From contig NZ_JBKHDN010000144.1 of assembly GCF_046541315.1 (NCBI RefSeq), forward strand, positions 1-7,429: a stretch of 7,429 nt of DNA. The letters are read 5' to 3'. Source of the stretch: Lamprobacter sp046541315. Its GTDB lineage: Bacteria > Pseudomonadota > Gammaproteobacteria > Chromatiales > Chromatiaceae. Position 1 is the stretch's first letter; each line of letters begins with the position of its first letter. Shown piece by piece: positions 1 through 4,879 of the stretch. Made by a program: the position numbers and the translations under genes. The notes under the pieces were generated by a model. That model saw nothing but the letters and a program-made list of their open reading frames with translations, did no database searches and was not told the DNA's origin.

Positions 1-1607
1 TAGGTCTTGTCGGCCTCGATCTTGGTGCCGTCATCGAGCCGCATCTCGGTGATGCGCTCACCCATCCCGGCCGCTGGATCGCAGACGTAATCGAGGCCAC
101 CGACACGCACCATGTCGCCGCCCTGCTGCACATAGGGATCGACATTGAACAGGTTGTCGCAGACGTCCTCCAGGATCGCCTTGAGATCGGCGCCCGACAT
201 CTCGCGGCGATAGGTCTCCGGATAGGTGATACAGGTCTGATCCATCACATGTTCCATGGTGATCTTCTGCCCGGGCAGCACGGTGGTGCCCCAACGGAAG
301 CCCGGCGAGAGGCTGATCTGGGCATCGTTGACCCTGCGCAGCGCGTCGCAGATCACCTGGTCGAAGGTGCCGTTGAAGTTGCCCCGGCGATAGAGCATCT
401 CCTCGGCCGTGGCCAATTCCTCGTTCAGCTCGTCCAGATAGGGCGCGCGCACCTCCTCGATGTAGGCGGCCATCTCGGCATTGGGCTTGAGCAGGTTCGA
501 GAACACCGGCAGCAACCGATAGCGATAATCACGCAGCTTGCCGTTCTTGACGTCGAGATCCATCACGCCGAGGAACTTGCCGTTCGAGCCGGCATTGGTC
601 ACCAGGGTCTTGCCCTTGGCATTGTCGACGATCGACGGCGCGGGCATGCCGTCGTGGGTATGGCCGCCGAAGATCGCGTCGATGCCGGTCACCCGCGAGG
701 CCATCTTCAGGTCCACGTCCATGCCGTTGTGCGAGAGCACCACGACCACATCGGGCTTTTCTTCGTCGCGGATCTGGTCGACGACCGCCTGCATGCGCTG
801 ATCCTGGATCCCGAAGGTCCAGTCCGGGATGAAGCGCGACGGATTGGCGATCGGCGTGTAAGGGAAGGCCTGACCGATCACCGCGACGCGCGCGCCACCG
901 ACCTCCTTGATCACAGAGGGCTTGAAGGCGAGACCGGCATCCTCTTGGAAGCCGGCAAAGTCCTCGAAGCGATAATCGAACAGCGCCTCCTCGCGCACCG
1001 CCACGTTCTGCGCCACGAAGTCGCCATGGAAGGCCTCGATATTCTTGATCACCTCCTCGTCGAGATAGGTGAACTCCCAGTGCCCGGTCATCACCTCGAC
1101 GCCGAGGCGATTGCTCGCGCCGACCATGTCCATGCCGCGGGTCCAGTAGGCGCTGCCCGAGCCCTGCCAGGTGTCGCCGCCGTCCATCAGCAGGGTATTG
1201 CCATCGCCGCGCTCGGCGCGCAGGCGATCGACCAACGTCTTCAGATGCGCGAAGCCGCCGATGGTGCCGTAGGTCTCGGCCGCGTCGGCGAAATCGAGAT
1301 AGGTAAAGGCGTGCGCCTGGATCGAGCCCGGCTCGATGCCGAACTGTTTCAGGAGCGCCTCGCCGACGAGATGCGGCGCCTTGCCGAAGGCCGGACCCAT
1401 GCCGAGGTTGACGTTCGGCTCGCGGAAGTAGACCGGGTTGAGCTGCGCGTGACAGTCGGTCATGTGCAACAGGGTCAGATTGCCGAACTTGGGCACCTCG
1501 TAGAGATCGCCCGGCTGCTTGGCCTCGGCGAACACCGAGCGCGGCAACAGCCCGGCGGCACCGGCCAGGCCCAAGAGACGAACGAATTCGCGGCGAGAAA
1601 TAGTCAT
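1..1607 (-). CDS. soxB: SoxB, thiosulfate-oxidation sulfohydrolase (C-terminus cut off by window edge)
   Basis: SoxB is a periplasmic metallohydrolase (EC 3.1.6.20) of the 5'-nucleotidase/calcineurin superfamily. It releases sulfate from the thiosulfonate group carried on the SoxY cysteine. The reading frame is open from ATG at 1607 to the left edge: 535 complete codons plus two bases. SoxB proteins usually run about 560-600 residues, so only the C-terminal end is missing. The N-terminus has a twin-arginine signal, SRREFV (residues 4-9), a hydrophobic stretch and a likely cut after SVFA (A27), fitting Tat export of a folded, metal-loaded enzyme. Metal-site motifs follow in order: TDCHAQL (D51, H53), GGDTW (D145), GHWEF (H176), LSHNGMD (H293) and GGHTHDG (H316, H318). 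GHWEF in place of the GNHE of ordinary 5'-nucleotidases is typical of SoxB. A strong purine-rich ribosome site sits just upstream. The gene is last in a leftward set after soxA and soxX, but 353 bases separate it from soxX, so it may have its own promoter. Confidence 0.96.
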   Translation of the reverse strand, partial: MTISRREFVRLLGLAGAAGLLPRSVFAEAKQPGDLYEVPKFGNLTLLHMTDCHAQLNPVYFREPNVNLGMGPAFGKAPHLVGEALLKQFGIEPGSIQAHAFTYLDFADAAETYGTIGGFAHLKTLVDRLRAERGDGNTLLMDGGDTWQGSGSAYWTRGMDMVGASNRLGVEVMTGHWEFTYLDEEVIKNIEAFHGDFVAQNVAVREEALFDYRFEDFAGFQEDAGLAFKPSVIKEVGGARVAVIGQAFPYTPIANPSRFIPDWTFGIQDQRMQAVVDQIRDEEKPDVVVVLSHNGMDVDLKMASRVTGIDAIFGGHTHDGMPAPSIVDNAKGKTLVTNAGSNGKFLGVMDLDVKNGKLRDYRYRLLPVFSNLLKPNAEMAAYIEEVRAPYLDELNEELATAEEMLYRRGNFNGTFDQVICDALRRVNDAQISLSPGFRWGTTVLPGQKITMEHVMDQTCITYPETYRREMSGADLKAILEDVCDNLFNVDPYVQQGGDMVRVGGLDYVCDPAAGMGERITEMRLDDGTKIEADKT

Positions 1608-1613
1608 TGAGTG

Positions 1614-1626
1614 CTCCCCTCCTCCC
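1614..1626 (-). promoter_or_regulatory. Strong ribosome binding site of soxB
   Basis: Read leftward, an unbroken purine run GGGAGGAGGGGAG ends six bases before the soxB ATG. It contains two overlapping Shine-Dalgarno-like cores (GGAGG and GGGGAG). This fixes the start at 1607, directly ahead of the Tat signal. Confidence 0.75.
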
Positions 1627-1646
1627 GATAGTCTGCTGATCGTTCC

Positions 1647-1680
1647 GCCGCGCCCTACGCAGGCTGACGCTCAGCGCGGC
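1647..1680 (-). other. Possible hairpin in the soxB leader
   Basis: GCCGCGC (1647-1653) and GCGCGGC (1674-1680) are exact reverse complements with a 20-base loop. A shorter stem, GCTGA/TCAGC (1663-1667 with 1671-1675), shares bases 1674-1675 with the long stem, so the two cannot form fully at once. If the transcript starts near 1690, this lies in the soxB 5' untranslated region, about 40 bases before the start codon. A regulatory role is only a possibility, because such stems are frequent by chance in GC-rich DNA. Confidence 0.3.
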
Positions 1681-1694
1681 TGCAAGCGGACGCT

Positions 1695-1700
1695 AGTATA
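1695..1700 (-). promoter_or_regulatory. Candidate -10 element for soxB
   Basis: TATACT on the minus strand, 88 bases upstream of the soxB ATG, differs from TATAAT by one base. No good -35 hexamer lies 16-19 bases upstream, so this is either an activator-dependent promoter or a chance match. It would allow soxB expression independent of soxA-soxX. Confidence 0.3.
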
Positions 1701-1930
1701 GCCATTCGCCCTGACGCGCGGACACGAACATCCGGTGGAATCTGGGCTCCTGGGTCAGGGTTGTCCGGCGATCGGGTCGAGCGGCCATGTGCACGCGCGT
1801 TGCCGTCGATGACCATCGGTTTGGCATCGCCGCGCGCCCGACTGGCCAGCGCAAAGACAGGCGCTACAGTTGCAGAATACGACTCATCAGGCGTTGGGCA
1901 TTGACCAGCGAGAACTCCCAGCAGCCGTCA

Positions 1931-1951
1931 TGCCCCCACACTCGGGGGGCA
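1931..1951 (-). terminator. GC-rich hairpin directly after soxX (terminator-like, no U-tract)
   Basis: GCCCCC (1932-1937) pairs perfectly with GGGGGC (1945-1950) around a 7-base loop, and T1931/A1951 adds a seventh pair. Read leftward, it begins ten bases after the soxX stop. The following bases are not T-rich, so it is not a classic intrinsic terminator. It may act as a 3'-end stabilising or partial terminating hairpin that lowers soxB levels relative to soxA and soxX, which is inference. Confidence 0.45.
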
Positions 1952-1960
1952 CACGAGAGG

Positions 1961-2635
1961 TCACTGATTGACCGGCGACTCCGGATCGAGCAGATAGGCC
2001 ATGATATCGGCGATCGACTGCTGATCGAGGTAGCCGCTAGAGCCGAATCTCGGCATATTGGTGCAGGGGAAGGCCGAGTGCGCGTTGTAAATCACGTCAT
2101 AAGTGTATTTCCTGATCGCCTCGCTGTTGCCGCGAACCTTGCCAAAACCGACAAGACTGGGACCGAGCGAGCCGCCGGTGCGATCGGTACCGATCTGGTG
2201 GCAGTTGTAGCAGTTACCGCCGACCTCGTTGTTCTCGTGATCATCCACCTTATGGCCGATTCGGTAGCCATAACCGGACCACGCCAGCTCCTGGCCCCGC
2301 TTCCAGTCGCCGAGTTCGATGCCGTCCTCTGGATAGACGATGGTCTCGCGCGCTTGCTTGCTGACCTCGAGCAGCGTCTCCATGTCCGGCTTGCCACCGC
2401 CGACGATCGAGCAGATCTTTTGTAATTTATCCTGCACCATGCGTTGGCGCGCCGTGCCGCCTTCCTGGACCTCTTGATCCAGCCTGAAGCTCTCGGTCTC
2501 GAAGATGAGGTGCTCGGCGAGTTCCTCGGGCGTCATCTTGGTGTAATCGACCTCGTCGGCAACGGCCGACAGGACGGGAAGCGATAGGGCGACAAGGCTG
2601 CCAAGCAGGATCGCCGGAATACTCTCTTTTGACAT
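1961..2635 (-). CDS. soxX: SoxX, monoheme c-type cytochrome subunit of SoxAX
   Basis: SoxX is the electron-accepting subunit of the SoxAX complex (L-cysteine S-thiosulfotransferase, EC 2.8.5.2). It takes electrons from SoxA as thiosulfate is joined to SoxY and passes them to small c-type cytochromes. The protein has 224 residues. A Sec signal peptide covers residues 1-26 (cut at AVA/DE). The c-type heme motif is CYNCH (C142, C145, H146), followed by the family's GxSLGPSL segment. M194 in CTNMPRFG is the expected distal heme ligand. Residues 30-105 form a helical N-terminal extension that short SoxX proteins lack. C75 in that extension and C191 beside the methionine ligand are the only non-heme cysteines and might form a disulfide. 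The start is supported by AGGAG at 2650-2646, ten bases upstream. The gene follows soxA by 40 bases and is very probably cotranscribed with it. Confidence 0.95.
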   Translation of the reverse strand: MSKESIPAILLGSLVALSLPVLSAVADEVDYTKMTPEELAEHLIFETESFRLDQEVQEGGTARQRMVQDKLQKICSIVGGGKPDMETLLEVSKQARETIVYPEDGIELGDWKRGQELAWSGYGYRIGHKVDDHENNEVGGNCYNCHQIGTDRTGGSLGPSLVGFGKVRGNSEAIRKYTYDVIYNAHSAFPCTNMPRFGSSGYLDQQSIADIMAYLLDPESPVNQ

Positions 2636-2655
2636 CGTGTTAAATCTCCTCTCAA

Positions 2656-2669
2656 TCGCCTTCAGGCGA
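2656..2669 (-). other. Small hairpin between soxA and soxX
   Basis: TCGCC (2656-2660) and GGCGA (2665-2669) form a 5-bp stem with a 4-base loop (TGAA on the minus strand), six bases after the soxA stop and just before the soxX ribosome site. With no U-tract and only 40 bases between the genes, it is more likely an mRNA processing or stability element than a terminator. It is short enough to be chance. Confidence 0.3.
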
Positions 2670-2675
2670 CGATGA

Positions 2676-3878
2676 TCAGCGCTTCATATCGGACAGGATC
2701 GCCGGCTGGCCGCGGGCGGCGTCGGTCCAGTAGCTGAGCATCGCGATGCTTGCATCGGAGCCAGGGATCGGTGATGCTTGCCGCATCTGCCAATAGCAAC
2801 CGCGCAGGCGGTGTTGGCTACTGCGGACATGGTCTTGACCGACGCGAAATGCCGGCCAGGAGATCGCCTTGGTCCACTCCTCCGGGACATTTTTATTCGG
2901 CAGCACCGAGGCGCGGATGCGCTTACTGGTCTCGGAGTGGCAGGTACTGCAGGCAAAATCGGCCTTGCCAGCTTTCCGGTAGAACATGACCTTGCCGGCA
3001 TCGCGCATGGCCTTCTCCAGCGGATGCTCCATCGGTGGGTTCCAGGCGTAGCCACTCGATTGGCTGGCGATATAGGTCTGCAACTTCATGTGATCGGAGT
3101 CGCTGCCATGGCGCTCTTTCACCTCGGGATCATCCGGACTGAAGCCTTGCAGCGTCACCATGCAGTGCACCAGGCGCGTCTCGAGATCCATGACCTTGCC
3201 GGTATCCTCGAAGTAACGCGGCAGCTCGGCATAGGCCCCCTCCAGCACGCCCGGACCCTTGCCGAAATCGCATTCCTCCAGCGAGACGTTGTTCGGCCCC
3301 CGGGCCTCCTCGAACAGGGCCTCGCCATCCATCGCGGTCCACTGCGCCGGGCTGTCGGCCATCATCATCAGATTCTGGTCGCTCTGCGTCAGATAACCAG
3401 ATTCGGTGCGAGCGATCAGGCCTTTCAGCACATCCAGCGGTTCTTGATAGGAGCCAACAGCGGCTTTCGCGGCCTCGCCCTCGGCCTTGCGCGCCTCTTG
3501 CTTGGCGAGCAACTCCATCGCCAGCGCATCCTGGCGGCGCGCCCATTCGGCATACTGGAGCGCGCGTGTGTACTGACGCGAGGGCAATACCGCCTCGGCC
3601 TGTTCGATCATCTCGTCGGTGGGGCTGCCGGTGACGCCAGCGGCGATGGCCTCCTCGCGCGTCTGCTTGGCCTCGGCGATGGCGGACTCGGCCTCTTCGC
3701 GCGTCGTCGCCCACACCGTGAGCGGGATCAGCGCCACCAGCAGCAGGATCAATGCATCCCGCCCAAGGCGTCGCGCCCGCCCGCTCGGTCGCAGTGATCG
3801 TTGGGATCGATTCGCAGTGTTTCCTCCTAGCGCGTCGCTGAGCGACTGGAACAGCTTCGGCAGTAACGGTCTTAGCAT
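2676..3878 (-). CDS. soxA: SoxA cytochrome with an N-terminal SoxK-like domain (apparent SoxK-SoxA fusion)
   Basis: SoxA is the catalytic c-type cytochrome of SoxAX (EC 2.8.5.2), which couples thiosulfate to the SoxY cysteine in the periplasm. Start chosen at ATG 3878: GAGG lies five bases upstream, while the ATG at 3902 has no ribosome site. The product has 400 residues. Residues 1-42 are an unusually long basic n-region, 43-56 hydrophobic, with a likely cut after A57. Residues 59-140 are alanine- and glutamate-rich helices (AIAEAK, MIEQAE, ALQYAEWARRQ) resembling SoxK/SAXB, the SoxXA-binding protein. The SoxA domain spans about 143-400: CDFGKGPG with C203 and C239, the pair that forms a disulfide in single-heme SoxA; heme motif CSTCH (C310, C313, H314); and RGCYWQMR with C361, the persulfide-forming heme ligand. 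The second SoxA heme site is absent, so this is the monoheme type. Typical SoxA is about 260-300 residues, so the extra length is the helical domain. No other soxK is present. The SoxA assignment is certain. The SoxK homology is from remembered pattern. Confidence 0.93.
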   Translation of the reverse strand: MLRPLLPKLFQSLSDALGGNTANRSQRSLRPSGRARRLGRDALILLLVALIPLTVWATTREEAESAIAEAKQTREEAIAAGVTGSPTDEMIEQAEAVLPSRQYTRALQYAEWARRQDALAMELLAKQEARKAEGEAAKAAVGSYQEPLDVLKGLIARTESGYLTQSDQNLMMMADSPAQWTAMDGEALFEEARGPNNVSLEECDFGKGPGVLEGAYAELPRYFEDTGKVMDLETRLVHCMVTLQGFSPDDPEVKERHGSDSDHMKLQTYIASQSSGYAWNPPMEHPLEKAMRDAGKVMFYRKAGKADFACSTCHSETSKRIRASVLPNKNVPEEWTKAISWPAFRVGQDHVRSSQHRLRGCYWQMRQASPIPGSDASIAMLSYWTDAARGQPAILSDMKR

Positions 3879-3921
3879 TGAAACCTCGTGTGACAACAGC
3901 ATGGGTTATTGTTAGTCATTG

Positions 3922-3956
3922 CCAGGATGGCGCATCCTGGACAGTCGAGCATCCTG
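3922..3956. promoter_or_regulatory. Candidate operator: 19-bp palindrome plus a third half-site
   Basis: CCAGGATG (3922-3929) and CATCCTGG (3933-3940) are perfect 8-base inverted arms around GCG. GCATCCTG, which includes most of the right arm (3932-3939), recurs at 3949-3956, 17 bases on. The repeat overlaps the -10-like hexamer of the proposed soxA promoter, and the palindrome falls just after the expected transcription start. That is a common repressor layout. ArsR-type repressors are known for sox genes elsewhere, but the regulator here is unknown and not encoded in the window. Alternatively, the palindrome is a 5' mRNA hairpin. Confidence 0.5.
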
Positions 3957-3980
3957 CAAATACCCAACCATCGATGTCAA
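3951..3980 (-). promoter_or_regulatory. Candidate sigma70-type promoter driving soxA-soxX
   Basis: Read leftward, a perfect -35 hexamer TTGACA (3980-3975) is followed, after an 18-base spacer, by the weak -10-like CAGGAT (3956-3951). The -10 keeps only the A at position 2 and the final T of the consensus. Transcription would begin near 3944, about 65 bases before the soxA ATG. A strong -35 with a poor -10, overlapped by a half-site, suggests regulated expression. Confidence 0.4.
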
Positions 3981-3990
3981 GAAAGAATAG

Positions 3991-4004
3991 AACATTAGAA
4001 TGTT
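3991..4004. promoter_or_regulatory. AT-rich dyad in the divergent promoter region
   Basis: AACATT (3991-3996) and AATGTT (3999-4004) are exact inverted repeats around AG. The dyad lies about 10 bases upstream of the leftward -35 hexamer and about 105 bases upstream of the rhodanese start. The position suits an activator or a shared regulator of the two divergent units. It does not match any consensus I can name with confidence. Confidence 0.35.
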
Positions 4005-4095
4005 AGCAATCAGCGATCTTGTCGCGACTCATCGACTCGATCCCCCATAATGTCTTGTTAAATCGAGTTCTTGGCCAATCCTCCAAACTCTTCTC

Positions 4096-4101
4096 AAGGA
4101 G
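4096..4101 (+). promoter_or_regulatory. Ribosome binding site that sets the rhodanese start at GTG 4110
   Basis: AAGGAG lies eight bases before GTG 4110. The upstream in-frame TTG at 4071 has no ribosome site and would put 13 extra polar residues ahead of the signal peptide. GTG 4110 gives a normal Sec signal and is preferred. Confidence 0.8.
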
Positions 4102-4109
4102 TCTCCGCC

Positions 4110-4778
4110 GTGATCATCCGTCATCTCCTCACCCTCGTCACGCTGCTGCTCATCGGCCCTTTGGCGTTCGCCGCCGACAACAAGATCGCACCGACGCTCG
4201 ACAGCGTCGAGGTCACCCACAATGGCGAAACCCTGACGATCACGCGCGGCGCGGATCGCGACGCCACCCTGCCGGAGCCGTTCCAGAAGACCGACCGCGG
4301 CTGTCCGCCCTTCTGCGTGCAGCCGATGCAGGCGGTTCCCGGCGTCGCCACGATCGGCGAACTCGAGGTGCTGGACTACCTGAGCCGCATCCATCAGGGC
4401 GATGACTCGATCCTCGTGGTCGACTCGCGCACGCCCGATTGGGTGATGCGCGGCACCATCCCGGGCTCGGTCAACATCCCCTGGAACCGGCTGAACACCG
4501 ATTTCGGCGGAAACTTGGAACAGGCCGGCGAGGCCGACAGCCTGACCCGGATCATGACCGAGCGATTTGGCGCCAGCCAGGACCCGGCCACCGGTCAGTG
4601 GCGGTTCGCTGACGCCAAGACCCTCGTGCTCTTCTGCAATGGCATCTGGTGCGCGCAATCGACCGCCAACATCAAGACACTGGTCGGCCACGGCTATCCG
4701 GTCGACAAACTCAAGTGGTACCGAGGCGGCATGCAGGACTGGCTCAGCGCCGGCCTGACCAGCGTGACGCCCGAGTAG
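4110..4778 (+). CDS. Exported rhodanese-like sulfurtransferase (possible SoxL-type protein)
   Basis: Rhodanese-domain proteins carry a persulfide on a catalytic cysteine and move sulfane sulfur between donors such as thiosulfate and acceptor thiols. From GTG 4110 the product has 222 residues: a Sec signal peptide (hydrophobic about residues 6-20, cut after AFA, A21), then a roughly 65-residue lead-in and a single rhodanese domain. Visible landmarks are the LVVDSRTPDW strand, GTIPGSVNIPW, the active-site loop LFCNGIWCAQS with catalytic C176 following a hydrophobic strand, and the WYRGGMQDW segment that ends such domains. Two further cysteines form CPPFC (C65, C69), and C181 occupies the loop position that often holds arginine. 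Divergent placement from soxA suggests a role in periplasmic sulfur handling, like SoxL, a rhodanese encoded in some sox clusters. I cannot confirm orthology with SoxL, so no symbol is given. PPS-type folding or detoxification roles are alternatives. Confidence 0.9.
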   Translation: MIIRHLLTLVTLLLIGPLAFAADNKIAPTLDSVEVTHNGETLTITRGADRDATLPEPFQKTDRGCPPFCVQPMQAVPGVATIGELEVLDYLSRIHQGDDSILVVDSRTPDWVMRGTIPGSVNIPWNRLNTDFGGNLEQAGEADSLTRIMTERFGASQDPATGQWRFADAKTLVLFCNGIWCAQSTANIKTLVGHGYPVDKLKWYRGGMQDWLSAGLTSVTPE

Positions 4779-4839
4779 CGCCAGCGCCTGCGGCCCAACC
4801 CAATTGATGCACCGCACAATCCACGGCTCGCCAATCGTC

Positions 4840-4845
4840 TATAGT
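4840..4845 (+). promoter_or_regulatory. Candidate -10 element for ppsA
   Basis: TATAGT on the plus strand, 34 bases upstream of the ppsA ATG, is one base off TATAAT. It lies in the 101-base gap after the rhodanese gene. No -35 match of quality is present 16-18 bases upstream. ppsA may be transcribed independently, from the rhodanese promoter, or both. GGAGG at 4864-4868, eleven bases before the ATG, is the likely ribosome site. Confidence 0.35.
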
Positions 4846-4879
4846 GTAGCGTTTTGGCAATTCGGAGGCACCGAGAGCA

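Larger units (their letters stand above)
1608..1960. other. 353-base gap between soxX and soxB without a convincing gene
   Basis: No convincing gene is seen on either strand. Features, read leftward from soxX: a GC-rich hairpin right after the soxX stop (1931-1951), a 25-codon GTG-start frame (about 1943 down to 1866) with no ribosome site, a TATACT hexamer (1700-1695), a leader hairpin (1647-1680) and the soxB ribosome site. The long plus-strand frame that crosses this gap starts here but runs into the antisense of soxX. It looks like a GC-driven shadow. The gap probably separates two transcripts or holds a secondary soxB promoter. It could also hold the remnant of a lost gene or a small RNA, for which there is no direct evidence. 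Confidence 0.5.

Noticed and set aside
249..1610. 453-codon plus-strand open frame opposite soxB
   Set aside because: It is exactly antisense to a soxB frame with all metal-site motifs. Its Ala/Gly/Arg/His-rich product has no recognisable domain, as expected from GC-rich shadow frames.
1787..2425. 212-codon plus-strand frame running from the soxX-soxB gap into soxX
   Set aside because: Most of it is antisense to soxX, it lacks a ribosome site, and the gap part shows no family resemblance.
2778..3797. 339-codon plus-strand open frame opposite soxA
   Set aside because: The minus strand carries the SoxA heme motif and active-site cysteine. The plus-strand product is a low-complexity shadow.
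3879..3902. Upstream ATG at 3902 as the soxA start
   Set aside because: No Shine-Dalgarno precedes it, while ATG 3878 has GAGG at five bases. The eight extra residues add nothing recognisable.
4025..4038. Direct repeat CGACTC-AT-CGACTC before the rhodanese
   Set aside because: Two six-base copies are too short to distinguish from chance, and no promoter element fixes their position.
4019..4063. Plus-strand promoter for the rhodanese (TTGTCG with CATAAT or TTAAAT)
   Set aside because: The spacing is wrong (21 bases for the best pair) and other pairings match poorly. No reliable promoter can be named for this gene.
4029..4817. 262-codon minus-strand open frame opposite the rhodanese
   Set aside because: It runs antisense to a convincing exported rhodanese with signal peptide and ribosome site, and has no domain features of its own.
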